Assembly: GCA_003427395.1 (NCBI GenBank)
Contig: BFEA01000121.1
Span: 767,931-794,913 of the forward strand
Direction of reading: 5' to 3'
Source: Chara braunii
Lineage: Eukaryota > Streptophyta > Charophyceae > Charales > Characeae
Length of the DNA: 26,983 nucleotides
Numbering within the stretch: position 1 is the stretch's first letter; each line of letters begins with the position of its first letter. Made by a program: the position numbers and the translations under genes. Below, piece after piece: positions 1 to 10,385 of this stretch. Under the pieces are notes generated by a model, which worked only from the letters and a program-made list of their open reading frames with translations, searched no databases and was not told the DNA's origin.

Positions 1-2
1 TC

Positions 3-31
3 GATTGATTGATTGATTGATTGATTGATTA

Positions 32-111
<80 letters not shown>

Positions 112-145
112 GGATTGATGGATTGATGGATTGATTGATTCGACG

Positions 146-196
<51 letters not shown>
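3..196. repeat. (GATT)n microsatellite
   Basis: Nearly unbroken GATT tetranucleotide repeats with a few point interruptions (GGAT units around 108-130, a CGAC at about 141). Confidence 0.98.
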
Positions 197-305
197 CCGA
201 TGGTGCTTTTCAATTTATTTTTTTTTTCATCAATCGATTGACGGAAAAAAAAAACAGAAAGTTAATCCGGGCGGTATGGGGCCGAACGCGTGATAGGTTG
301 GACTG

Positions 306-545
306 CGAGAAGGAGGAAAGGGCCGAGGAGGAGGAGGAGGAGGAGGAGGAGGAGGAGGAGGAGAGAAGGAGGAGGAGGCGATTGGAGGAGGAAGAGGAAA
401 GAGGGTCGGCGAGGAGGACGAGGAGGAGGAGGAGGAGGAGGTGGAGGAGGAACATGACGAGGAGGAAGGATGACGAGGAGGCGGAGAAGGAGGAGGAAGG
501 ATGACGATGAGGAAGGAGGAGGAGGCGAAGGGGGAGGAGAACGAG
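306..545. repeat. GAG/GGA-rich purine tract
   Basis: Imperfect GAG, GGA and AGG triplets. The Glu/Arg-rich frames it opens on the plus strand and the Leu/Ser/Pro-rich ones on the minus strand are products of the repeat, not genes. Confidence 0.95.
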
Positions 546-663
546 GACGGATGATGAGGAGGAGTCTGTTTTGCAACCGGCTGCCCCTCCTCATCCTCCT
601 TCTCGTTCTGTTTCTCGTTTTTCTACATTGATCGGCTAGTCAAAGAACAAAAACAAAAGTACA

Positions 664-735
664 CCAATCAATCAATCAAGCAAGCAAGCAACCATCCAAC
701 CAACTTGCCAATCATTCAACCAATCAATTAATTTA
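664..735. repeat. (CAAT)n / (CAAG)n degenerate microsatellite
   Basis: CAAT, CAAG and CAAC tetranucleotides in series. CAAT is the complement class of the GATT repeat at the window start (ATTG on the other strand), so the two arrays are inverted relative to each other about 460 bp apart. Confidence 0.85.
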
Positions 736-851
736 TCGCTCAATCATCCTAGCAAACAACCAACCCAATGTGGATGTTGTTTTTTCAATCTCAGCAGGTG
801 ATGGATGCTCGTTTCACTTCGAATGTTGATAGTGCTCCATACGAACATAGT

Positions 852-852
<1 letters not shown>

Positions 853-924
<72 letters not shown>
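853..924. repeat. (GA)36 microsatellite abutting the transposase start
   Basis: Uninterrupted AG dinucleotides for 72 bp, ending two bases before the ATG at 927. It would lie in the 5' leader of the hAT transposase transcript. A second GA tract lies just after the end of the transposase tail (5120-5166). Confidence 0.97.
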
Positions 925-926
<2 letters not shown>

Positions 927-3718
927 ATGTCCCAGCGTGGATCGCGAGGGAGATTCACCCAACTCCCGGATGGCGACGTGCCCTTTCAAGAGGCCGATGA
1001 GGCTCGACAACGATTGTTACAAAGCAAGCACGCTGTGCGGGAATGGGTTCGTCAAGGGCAGGAGGTGGGAGTGCGGGGGAAGAGGCAATACAAGCTATGT
1101 TGCACGTTGTGCAACAACGTTTTCCCTGTGCGTGGACAAAGGCTATTGACCACTTCACCCACCCGTCTGCACATTGCAGATTCCGTACGAGAGAGATCCT
1201 GTACAAGCTGATGAGGGACGGGGTTACCATTAGTGAACCTGTGGGGAGGGCAATGGCAGCCAGGCATCTCGAGGTCCACGAGGAGGAGTTGGAGATGGAG
1301 GACCTGCAAAGGGCCGAGGAGGCAGCTGCCACAATGACAGATATGCCGATGCATGACGGGGCTGGTGGCCGTGGACGGCAGTCAATTGCCCAAGGGACGC
1401 AGAACATTACGATGGATGAAGAAGGGGTCGATGGTGGGCCTGTGGACGACAAACTGTCTATCCTCAGAGAGAGGGTGCTTGTCCTTGAGGAAGAGCGGAG
1501 GTCGACTCAAGTGCAGAACATTGTACAACAATCTTCAAGGCAAAAAGCCAACTTGTCATGGCTCAGGACAGAGGGCAAACGTGCACCATCAGGTTTTGTT
1601 GTGCCCCACGATCGTCGTATGCTGCAGACGAGATTGGACGGTTGGGCAAGGGGAGGTCGTCTGCAGCATTATGAGAGGTTGTGGGCTAGAGCCTTGTACA
1701 GGGCTCGGGTGCCATTCACATTCATACAACTTGAGACTACTCAAGAGCTGCATGACTTCATGGTATCATTGATGAGGGTCACGATTGGGCCTTCTTTGGT
1801 CCTCCCCTCATACACTTACATGCGCACGCGCCTCCTCGACGAGATTTATCACGAGATAGCAGAGAGGGTCACTCCGAAGAAGGCAAAGTGGAAGTTGACG
1901 GGGTGTACGATGATGACGGACGGAGCAACGACAAGGTCATACAAGCCTATCGTCAACTTCGTCGCGGCAGGCAAGGACGGGCCCGTTTTGATCACCACCG
2001 TTGACATGTCGGAGAGAGAAAAGACTGGACTGACCCTTGCAGAGTTGTGGGAGGAGGTCATCCGCGATATCAACGTCACGCGTGTCAATGCTTATTGCAC
2101 TGACAACGCTTATGCGAAAAAGGTGGCTGCACAATGGTTGCAAGACCATGCGGACAAAGACATTTCCCGGATCCCTTGGCTCCCCTGTGCAGCCCATTGC
2201 TTGAGTCTCCTCCTGCGTGACATCACATGTTTCTCGTGGGTTTGCCCAATCTTGAAGAACACACACAAGGTTATGATGTTCTTCAAGAACATTCACAAGG
2301 CTCTCTCGTATCATCGGTCCTTCAAGGAGCAGGGGCAGCTGGAGCTGATCCGACTATGTGACACACGATTCGGGTCAGCGTATCAGATGGTGGAGCGACT
2401 CACCGATCAGGAGAGGATATTGCGGATGGTCGTGGGTAGTAAGAGATGGCGGAGCACCCTCTGGAGGGGCAAGGCAGGGCAGGATGATCGCCCTGTTCGA
2501 CAACTTGTGTTATCGGCGTCATTTTGGGATAGTGCACACCGCGTGCAGGACGTCATGAGGCAAGCTTATAGCCTGTTGCGTTCCATGGACACAGACGGTT
2601 CCTCCCCCACCACCCTTTGGGCGCTTGTCGAGAGTATCGAGGCGAGTGTGCACGACATGGGCCTACCAGAGGCAGACGAGACTGAGATTATGGAGAGGGT
2701 TGGCTACCGTTGCGTCATGATGCGCCGGCCGGCGCATGCGCTCGCATACCTTGTTGACCCACGACGGCGTGATGTGAGTCTCCTCGCTGACACTGACAGT
2801 GCATTGGTGCAGAGCGCACTGCACCATTTGGGAACATACTCGGACGGTGGAGCGGGGTCAGAGGAGCATACTACGATGTGGTACGACTTGTACTTAATCC
2901 ACCATGATGATCCCCACGCGGACCCTAGGCCCAAATGGTGGACAAACCCCGTTGCGATCGCACAGGCGAAGCACGGGGTGCACCCCGCCTGGTGGTGGTA
3001 CTTGCATGGTGGTGACTTCCCGCGGCTGCAGGAAGTCGGCATCAAGGTGCTTGCCATGTGGTCCACTGCCTCTCCATGTGAGAGGAATTGGGCCACATAT
3101 GACTCAATCCACACGAAGAGGCGCAACAGACTCTCCAGTGATAGTCTGCGAAAACTCGTGTTCATTCTTTGGAACAAGCAGCTTTTGAGAGCACGGTCGA
3201 CTACCCGGAAGGGGTATGCGGATGTGTGGGCGGATATGGTGGAGGAGCCGCCAAAGCCAGCGGTAGGCGATCCTTCAGAGGAGGTGTACGCCGAGCGCAT
3301 GTCGATTCCTGAGGAGGTGGAGGCTGACATGCGCACCCGGCGCAAGGAGGGGGGTGATCGTGCCAGTGCGCGCCTGTTGCAGGCGCAAGATGATTACGAT
3401 GTGGAGGATGAGGATGTCATTTACGATGCGGATGATGTATGGGCAGGGAAGGACATGATTGAGGAGATTGCAGCCGTGGGGAAGGGGATGGAGAAGGTGC
3501 ACGATGACCCGCTAGTGTCTCGTGTGTGGGATAGGTGGGGAGGCCTTGATGTTGTGGAGGACCTGGAAGGGCTCCTGCATGGCTCCAGACACACCCTTCA
3601 TATCATGAAGGATATTGAGGAGTGTCGCAGGCCGGAGGGGGGCAGCAGACAGGTTGATGAGGGTCATTATGTGGACACAAGCTTTCATTCTATTGTTTCT
3701 GACGGCGAGGCAGATTGA
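927..3718 (+). pseudogene. hAT transposase (BED finger, DUF659, hAT dimerisation), frameshifted in the BED finger
   Basis: Cut-and-paste transposase of the plant DUF659 hAT group, presumably nuclear. From the ATG at 927 the first frame carries a basic N-terminus and the CTLC pair of a BED zinc finger (1101-1112). The finger's His/Cys half (AIDHFTHPSAHC) is in another frame, which then stays open from about 1121 to the TGA at 3716-3718. The switch falls at a run of four T (1120-1123), so one missing base explains it. In the long frame, counting from residue 1 at 1043, there is a coiled-coil-like acidic stretch (about 75-160) and the DUF659/RNase H-like core. The core has Asp in MMTDGATTR (about 293), Asp in CTDNAYAK (about 354), PCAAHC (about 382) and DTRFGSAYQMVERL. 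The C-terminal dimerisation block runs from about 668 to 715, with CERNW, IHTKRRNRL and LVFILWNKQ; the Glu of CER is at 3080-3082. All hAT core blocks are present. Whether the frameshift is real or an assembly error cannot be told here. Confidence 0.9.
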
Positions 3719-5110
3719 AGTGTCACAGCCACGGGCGCAGGGTCGACACGGACGCCTCATATGTTAGTACCCCCCCCAGCACTCCGTTGTTTGGCATGCC
3801 TCTCGATGATGGGGCAGCCAGGCGACCTTTAGAGGGACCTCTCCTACAGAGTGTAGCAGAGGAGCCGTGTCCCGATGTTGGGGAGAAGGAGGCATCTCAT
3901 GACAGGGAGGAGGTGTGTCCTGGTGTTGACAAGCAGGAGACAACTTCTGACATGGACGAGCAGGAGGAGGGTGCCATGACCCATGAGCAGCCTTGTCTCA
4001 TTTCAGAGGACATGGGGATAGGTCAGACCGAGCATGCCTCCCCTGCACCCACCATCTCGGAGATGACACTAGTTGTCGGGGAGGGTGTGAGAGGACGTCA
4101 GCCCGATCACCTGTGCGACACGGAGACAGGTACAAACGCAACTGCCGCACACCCACGGTCTACAGCGGGGCAAGATGTTATGGCCCAACAGGGCAGTGAG
4201 CCAGACACAGTGAGAGAGGTGCAAACTTCAGTACAGCCCCCTCCCATAGCCGAGCACGTCGCTCCCGCATCGGCAGTTCCCCCTCCCATATTTGAGAGCA
4301 TAGAGGCACATAGAACGTTGACGACAATGATTGGAGAGAGCCTTGCCACTGCGGCGTCTTCCGGCACGCTTCGACCCACGTCATTCTATACAGCTCCTCC
4401 GCTGCCCGTCTTGCACCGATATGTTGTGGTGCGAGGACCCGGATTGGCTATCCCTTTCCACTCATCTTCTCATGTGGCCACGGCTACAGTCGGACGATTA
4501 TCATAATCCAACAGCAGTGTAATTGTACGTTCACACGATGGCAGTGGTGGTTCGTCGATGCCTCCACTTGCTCGGGGTCATTCACAGCCTGTGCGCAGGG
4601 GATCGGTCAATTTATCTCCGATTCCTCCACTCCCCGCCCGAGTGTCATCGGTCATTGTTGACAACACTGCGACAAGAGGGAAGAAGAGGAAAACTGTTGA
4701 TACATGTGCGGTAGAGCATTCACGAGCACAGAGACCTCCAGGGCGAGGCAGACCACGCGGGCGCCCCCCCAGGGGGTCGATCTCGCAGGGGTAGAGAGAG
4801 GCAGGGTGTCGCTGGAGCGACGGAGAGGCTGTTGGGATCATTGAGTGCCATCGGTGGTGGTTCGCAATCACCCATATCCGTGGACAGAGTGAGGACTCGA
4901 TCTCGTGCTGTTGTGGGGAAGAGGACGCATGCCGATGTTGAGGATAAAGATGACACTGATGAGCGAGCCAACAGTGACGGGTCTCAGAGCGAGTATGAGG
5001 CAACACCATAGGCCTCATGTGATAATGGCGACGATGACGATGATGAAGACGAAGGGCATGATGATGATGATGCCATGGCAGAGGACGATACACTGGTTGA
5101 TGGGTGCTGA
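3719..5110 (+). pseudogene. C-terminal low-complexity tail of the hAT protein, broken by shifts and stops
   Basis: Coding-like sequence continues past the TGA at 3716-3718, first in the +1 frame (3719-4503). This part is Pro/Ser/Thr/Glu-rich with blocks such as YVSTPPSTPLFGMPLDD. A TAA at 4504-4506 interrupts that frame, which stays open to about 4790 and includes GKKRKT (NLS-like) and PPGRGRPRGRP, an AT-hook-like basic motif. At a C7 run (4764-4770) the sense moves to the original transposase frame (GRSRRGRERQG), runs to a TAG at 5009-5011, and beyond it continues in frame as an Asp-rich tail to the TGA at 5108-5110. Every break is a single stop or a homopolymer site, so this reads as one recently damaged tail. 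Its role is unknown; DNA binding by the AT-hook-like motif is inference. Confidence 0.6.
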
Positions 5111-5116
5111 TGTATT

Positions 5117-5119
<3 letters not shown>

Positions 5120-5169
<50 letters not shown>

Positions 5170-5201
5170 GACGAGAGAGAGAGACAGAGAGAGAGACAAA
5201 G

Positions 5202-5232
<31 letters not shown>

Positions 5233-5246
5233 GATAGATAGATAGA
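5120..5246. repeat. (GA)n followed by (GATA)n microsatellite
   Basis: GA dinucleotides at 5120-5166, an impure GAGA/GACA stretch, then GATA tetranucleotides at 5201-5246. It starts ten bases after the last stop of the hAT tail. Confidence 0.97.
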
Positions 5247-5450
5247 TATATATAGAGAGAGATGCGGGTGAGGTTTTAAAATTAGACAGACAGACACACA
5301 CGCACCACCTGTGCATTCATACGTCTTTCGTTGTTGACATAGTCACAGTGTGCATCATGTGATCTGCCTTGTTCATATTGGTGATTCGATTATGCTTCTG
5401 GTGTGTTGATTGACGATGGTCTGGTGAAGTTATTATATGCATGTGTGATT

Positions 5451-5468
5451 GTGTGTGTGTGTGTGTGT

Positions 5469-5524
<56 letters not shown>
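5451..5524. repeat. (GT)n microsatellite
   Basis: GT dinucleotides with one GA interruption near 5473. The rest of 5250-5720 shows no gene: a short AT-rich and mixed stretch without coding signal. Confidence 0.97.
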
Positions 5525-5526
<2 letters not shown>

Positions 5527-5720
5527 CCCACCACCGCCTGACGCCCACCCACAGCACCCCAGTTTGTTCATCGCCTTGGAGGCCAAATCATGAATAACAC
5601 ACAACCACACAAACACTGAATGAAGTTCAAACTGCTCAATGGACAGTCGAATGGGAGTCCAATGTGATTTTCGCAAAAAAACTGTCATATTTGAACATGT
5701 TGAAGTGCGAGTTCAGCACG

Positions 5721-5747
<27 letters not shown>
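5721..5747. repeat. A27 homopolymer
   Basis: Twenty-seven A followed by CC and eight T. It could be the tail of a retroposed copy, but no body of such an element was recognised upstream. Confidence 0.9.
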
Positions 5748-5752
<5 letters not shown>

Positions 5753-5771
5753 TTTTTCCGGACATTTTTCG

Positions 5772-5855
5772 GTTTATCCGGAATTCCGGATAAACAGGGG
5801 GCCGGATAATGCGGCCGGATATTCCGGTCACTTAATCCGGCCGGAATTGATAAAC
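5772..5855. repeat. CCGG-rich palindrome cluster with a perfect 24-bp inverted repeat
   Basis: 5772-5795 equals its own reverse complement over 24 bp, centred on GAATTC with outer GTTTATCCGG. It is followed by further CCGGAT, GGCCGG and ATTCCGG pieces. GATAAAC occurs directly repeated at 5789-5795 and 5849-5855, bracketing 53 bp. The arrangement resembles the ends of a small foldback or MITE-type element, but no complete element could be delimited. Confidence 0.7.
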
Positions 5856-6209
5856 AACCCAGGCTATTTCAACCTTGGATCTGGCTGAGATCCAAGGCCA
5901 GCAATATTTTGAGCTACCCCTTGGTGATCCTTGCTTCAAATTTGAGCCCCAAAGCACATATTTTCAATTTTTTGAGCATTTGGTCCTCCGTTTGGGTCAA
6001 ATGTATCTATATATATATTTATTTTTCTTTTGTTTCTTTCCATTTTGGGCTGCCAACTCATTCCAGAGTTGGTGGTTTGAGTTGACCTCATAAAAAACGG
6101 CCATATTTCCTCCTCCATGGATTTAAATCTCATATTCATTTCCCAAAAGAAAACCGGTCATTTTCATTTTGCATTTTTTCTCAATTTTTCCATTTTAATT
6201 CTGATTTTG
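5856..6209. other. AT-rich sequence without a gene
   Basis: Non-coding in appearance. It contains T-rich runs and the word pair GGCCAGCAATATTTTGAGC / CAAATTTGAGCCCCAAAGC. No open frame with protein-like composition was seen. Confidence 0.6.
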
Positions 6210-6652
6210 TATATTGCCCCAAGGGTTATATCTCTGCAATCTGGATTGCCCTCCACTAAATCAAGATGGAACACGTCACAGTAGGGACGTGCCAGTCCCT
6301 ACTGTATCAATCCCAATAGGTCGGCACATTCTCCTCCGCTCTTTCTTCCTCCTTTGTCTCATTCTCCTTTCATTTTCTCTCATTTTTCTTTTATTTTCTT
6401 TTAGTTCTAACGTGACAAGTGTCAAGTGGTCGTTGAGTCTTTTTCTAGGCCATGAATCCTCATCTATGGCCAGATTCAGACTCAACAGTTAACCGTTATA
6501 TCTCGAATTACAATAATGGCACCCCCATGCTCATGGGGGACTCCATTTTGTCGCCGTTAGTTTCAATTTTGAGCCCTCCTTGCTCCGATTTTCTTTTGAC
6601 AACCTTTTTTCTTAGTAGAGCCCCTTGCAGCTCTATCTTCACATGTCTAGCT

Positions 6653-6672
6653 AGTCCGAGATATCTCGGACT
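6653..6672. repeat. Perfect 20-bp palindrome
   Basis: AGTCCGAGATATCTCGGACT is its own reverse complement. Related imperfect inverted repeats recur in the neighbouring copies: arms GCAGTCCG/CGGACTGC at 7339-7362, CATGCAA/TTGCATG at about 7498-7526, ATCCGA/TCGGAT at 8069-8086 and GCAATC/GATTGC at 6236-6249. Confidence 0.9.
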
Positions 6673-7224
6673 GCTGGGCAACCCTTCCATCATCATTGTT
6701 TTGCTTTATTTTCTCTCGCGACTCGCCCAGTTGATCCCACTAGTGCTATATTTTTCACCGTCTCGATCCTGATCTCGACGGTGCATGTTTGCTTTGCGTG
6801 ACCATTCCTCATGTTGTCTCGTGGTTTCCTTGGGACATCTCAAGTCCCCTCCACTCTCCCCGTACTAGTTTCATTTTTTTGTCCCGCCGAGAGTCTCTCC
6901 GGTGCATGTCTCATTTTTCAACTATTTTATTTGGGCTCATTCAGTCCACGACATCATCCTGGATGACGTCTCATTGTTTATTTTGGGACTTCCTTGTCCT
7001 TGTTAGTTCCAATATCCCCTCCTCAAGTGCCCCATATCCGCCGATTATTCTTGGTCGCGAGATCCTCATCTCACGGTTGTCGTTTACCGTCTCTATTTGC
7101 CTCATGCCGGAGTCACTCTTTTCTAGCGTTTTGGGTTTGTCATGGCTCATTTTTCCCTTGGCCTATGCATCCTTATATAGTCCGTTATTTCTCAAACTGC
7201 AACTGTGGTCATTTTCCTAGTCCC

Positions 7225-7545
7225 ACAGCCCCACAAGTTGCCCCAAATTAAAAGAAAATGAAACACACATTTTTCAAGTCCATCCGGGCTTAATATTGGC
7301 TCTGAATGCAGTTAAAACATGTGTTTTCCCTTCCCCATGCAGTCCGTTGTAACTCGGACTGCAATGGGGGTTAATTTTCAATCCCCATTGCCCCACAACT
7401 AACCCACAACTGAAGGAAAAAGAAACGACCAACTTTGAAGTGCATCCTGGCTCAATATTGGCTCCGGATGCACAAAAAATATGTGTTTCTCTTCCCCCAT
7501 GCAATCCGTTGAATCTCGGTTGCATGGGGCCTTAATTTTATTTTT
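7225..7545. repeat. Two tandem ~162-bp diverged copies
   Basis: AATATTGGCTCTGAATGCA at 7292 and AATATTGGCTCCGGATGCA at 7454 anchor the pair. Upstream GCCCCACAA..AAAGAAA and downstream ATGTGTTT..CATGC..TCCGTTG..CTCGG..TGCA..GGG..TTAATTTT match in the same order. Each copy ends with one of the small inverted repeats noted in this region. Confidence 0.8.
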
Positions 7546-7650
7546 TTTCTCTGCAAAATCAAGAGAAAATCAATGCCCTTTGCAACCGCTATATTCCAGA
7601 ATGTATTTGGTCACGGGGGCATCTCACCAAGTGATCGTTTTCGATCGTTG

Positions 7651-7654
<4 letters not shown>

Positions 7655-7691
<37 letters not shown>
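7655..7691. repeat. T37 homopolymer
   Basis: Thirty-seven consecutive T. Confidence 0.95.
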
Positions 7692-8327
7692 CCTCCTTTC
7701 TTGGACAGTAGGCACCTGTCACTCCCTACTTGTGGCAGTCCCTACTAACGGCCAACTCACTCATTCCCTCTCACTCTTTTTGTCTTATTTTCTCACATTT
7801 TTCTTTTCTTTTCTTTTTTTTCTTAGCATGCCAAGTGTCAAGTGGTTGTTAAAGCTTTTTCTAGGCCCTTCCTCTTAGTTTTGGCCCTCCCTATGCCCAT
7901 GGTGCAATCCATTACATCTCGGACTACAATTGTGGTTCCCTCATGCCCATGGGAACCTCCCTTTACCTCTATTTCTCCCACACGGTGACCCCTTAGAATC
8001 CGATTTTCTCGTGGAGACCTATTTTTCACAAGGAGTCTTTTTTTACTCCATTTTCTTAAGGGAGGCTGATCCGAGATTTTTCGGATTGCTCCCATGTCTC
8101 CTCCTTCATGTTTCTTTTCTTTTTCTTTTCCTTTTGGTCTCCCTGTTTGCTCCCAGTAGCACTTGCACTAGTGGTGCCAATATTCTTGGCCGTTAAGATC
8201 TCGATCTTGATGGTGCATCTTGCTTTAATTATTTTTCCCTCATGCCGCTCAGCAGTTCCTCTTTAGACCTTCTCATGTCCCCGCCACTTGTCCCATGCTA
8301 GTCCTTGCTTGGTACTTGTCCCGCCTA

Positions 8328-8423
8328 GTGGTCCCCAACACTTTGTCCCGTCGGTGGTCCCCGACACTTTATCTCGTCGGTGGTCCCCGACACTTTGACC
8401 CGCCAAGGGTCCCCGACACTTGC
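8328..8423. repeat. 26-bp minisatellite, about four copies
   Basis: Unit starts at 8328, 8354, 8380 and 8406 with core GTGGTCCCCGACACTTTG. The last copy is partial and runs into CACTTGCTCAGTTCATGG. Confidence 0.92.
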
Positions 8424-8582
8424 TCAGTTCATGGCCACCGGTCGTCAAGGCCACCTTCCCGTATGACCTTGGCACCCTGTTGTGGCCCGTACTTTCTAGT
8501 GTTCCGCGGCCACCAGGGTTGTCCACCTTTCGGCTTCACTATTCTCTTGTCATATGTCGCGCCCCACTTGCTCAGTTCATGG
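8417..8582. repeat. Exact 18-bp direct repeat pair
   Basis: CACTTGCTCAGTTCATGG occurs at 8417-8434 and again at 8565-8582. The rest of 8435-9078 is T/C-rich with no gene I can support. Confidence 0.85.
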
Positions 8583-9078
8583 TCTCTCGGGTCCTTGCCA
8601 TGCCGAATTCGAATGGCCCTCCTGGCCCCATGCTATGCCCCTATGTGCCCATGTCCTGTCACTCACTTGCTTGCCATTGTCGGGTCTTTCACCCTGCGGT
8701 CTCATCCTAATCTTTTGTCTTTTCTCTCTCTTTGTCTCCTTTCTCCGGATTTCTCTCTGGTGCACAACTTGGTTATATACCGGCTCTCAAGTGTCGGGAC
8801 GTCATTCGGCATCCACAGATCCCGATACATTCCCCTCACTCATTCGCGATATCCTCATCGCACACCAGTCTTTTATCTGTAGAAAGGTATGGAGTCTATG
8901 GACAGATAGACAGAGGAGAGGGGGTGAAATGTAATAGGTAGTTAGTTTGTCAGGGTTTTTTTTTGTCGTTTATTGTTTCTTTTTCGGGGTCTCTTCTAGT
9001 CTCCGCTCCTTGGGATGAAAAAGGTTGCGTGGGGGGTCGAGTTCTCTTTCAGGTATTCCTTCAAGCTTCTTACATCTC

Positions 9079-9288
9079 ATTCATCACCCTTAGTATATCA
9101 AGCCTTTCGTCTGATTCATCACCTTTAGTACATCAAGTCTTTCGTCTCATTCATCACCTTTAGTACATCCAGCCTTTCGTATTATTCGTCACCCTCAGTA
9201 CATCCAATATTTTGTGTCATTCATCACCCTTAGTACATCCAGTCTTTCGTCTTATTCATCACCCTTAATACATCCAACCTTTCGTTTC
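9079..9288. repeat. 35-bp minisatellite, six copies
   Basis: Units begin at 9079 and every 35 bp to 9254 with the core ATTCATCACCCTTAGTACAT followed by CCAGTCTTTCGTCT-like sequence. Copies differ by point changes, and the period is exact across the array. Confidence 0.95.
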
Positions 9289-9479
9289 CCGCCTCTTGAA
9301 GCCCTTGCTTCTCCCCCAAGCCTTGTCATCCCTAATGCCCTCGAATGATCTGCCTTCTGTCTCGTGCTGACCATGTCCCCTTTCCGACATCTGTCACCCT
9401 AAGTGCCTCTTCTAATCGTCTCTTCAACCCATGAAATCCATGCTCCTTGCCACCTTTTTCTTAATCTCATGCTCAACCA

Positions 9480-9892
9480 ATTTTACACGCATTTCGTTCT
9501 GGATATTTTGCCAGACCTTTCTCAAGCCCTAGCTCACATGCATATTTTTCTAGACATCTTGCCAGACCTTTCTCAAACCCAAACTCAATTCAGAACGTTT
9601 TGCCAGGCCTTTCTCAAACCCAAGCTCAATCAATTTTACATGCATTTTTCTTCTAAACGTTTTGCCAGGTTTTTCTCAAGCACAAGCTCAATCAATTTTA
9701 CATGCATCTTTCTTCTGGACATCTTGCCAGACCTTTTGCAAGCCCAAAGCCAATTAATTTTACATGCATTTTTCTTCTGGACGTCTTGTCGGGCCTTTCT
9801 CAAACCCAAACTCAATCAATTTTACATACATCTTTTCTTTTGGACATCTTGCCAAACCTTTTTGAAACCTAAGCTCAATCAATTTCACATGC
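9480..9892. repeat. About 62-bp minisatellite, seven copies
   Basis: The anchor word TTGCCAGACCTTT (and variants) recurs at 9511, 9562, 9603, 9665, 9727, 9789 and 9852. The first three copies are shortened and the later ones are 62-63 bp. CAATCAATTTTACATGCAT precedes each later anchor. The open frame across it is a product of the array. Confidence 0.93.
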
Positions 9893-10385
9893 AAAGTTTC
9901 TCGAACTCATGGTAACCTTATCTCTTTGACTGTTGTTCTTTTTATTGCATTTTTTTTCATCGGTAGATGACACGTCTTCCCCCCACTTCAAATGTGATGT
10001 CCCCATCGTAGGAATGGTTCACACTCGGAGGTACAACACCTTGGCCCTCCAACTGAGTCAAGAACGTCGGTCCACCTGCTCCTAGAAGGAAGGGTGATCG
10101 GTTCCTCCTCGACAGACAACACCTCATCCTTCTTCCTATTCCCACTTTTTGCTATTACGAGACCAGTGTCATTGCTGAGGTACCACCTCACTTTAGGCAT
10201 GTATGTCAAGTCCAAACCTCCAAGGACCCCGGCTTGCCGTAAAGGCATCCCTCGCGAATCGTTCCTCCCGAGTGGTATTTTCTTGGATCCGGCCTCTTCC
10301 TTTCAAGAAAGTTGGGGCTCTCTATTAGTATTGGAGTGCAGTTACGAAGACCTCCCGGTTAGTCCCAGAACGGTTGTAATGATCC

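Larger units (their letters stand above)
927..5110 (+). mobile_element. hAT-family DNA transposon, coding part
   Basis: The span of transposase-related reading frames. The element's outer ends were not located: hAT elements normally carry short terminal inverted repeats and 8-bp target duplications, and I could not pick a convincing pair by eye among the flanking microsatellites. The true element therefore extends beyond these limits by an unknown amount. Confidence 0.8.
6210..8327. repeat. Diverged direct-repeat region (about 1.4-kb period) with recurring hairpin words
   Basis: Two diverged copies can be matched by eye. CAAGTGTCAAGTGG with a downstream TTTTTCTAGGCC occurs at 6415 and 7832 (offset 1417). 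The preceding 'agtccctac' and T/C-rich stretch, and the following ATGCTCATGGG/ATGCCCATGGG, GATCTCGA..GGTGCAT and 'cctcatg' blocks, recur in the same order, at about 6262-6880 and 7700-8320. A further partial copy lies near 7040-7095. The strand is T/C-rich and the open frames across it are not protein-like. Non-coding part of a repeat family (LTR or satellite-like) is the best description. Confidence 0.7.

Noticed and set aside
238-594. Open frames of up to 110 codons on both strands
   Set aside because: They are translations of the GAG/GGA tract (runs of Glu, Arg, Leu, Pro) with no non-repeat sequence of note.
8295-8882. 195-codon plus-strand open frame
   Set aside because: It begins within the 26-bp minisatellite region and runs through T/C-rich repeat DNA. 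Composition follows the strand bias and no motif is visible.
9079-9288. Regular 35-bp repeats considered as a CRISPR array
   Set aside because: Units abut without variable spacers and the context is eukaryotic. It is a minisatellite.
9403-9915. 170-codon plus-strand open frame with an internal repeat
   Set aside because: It is the translation of the ~62-bp minisatellite. The unit length is not a multiple of three, so successive copies are read in different frames.
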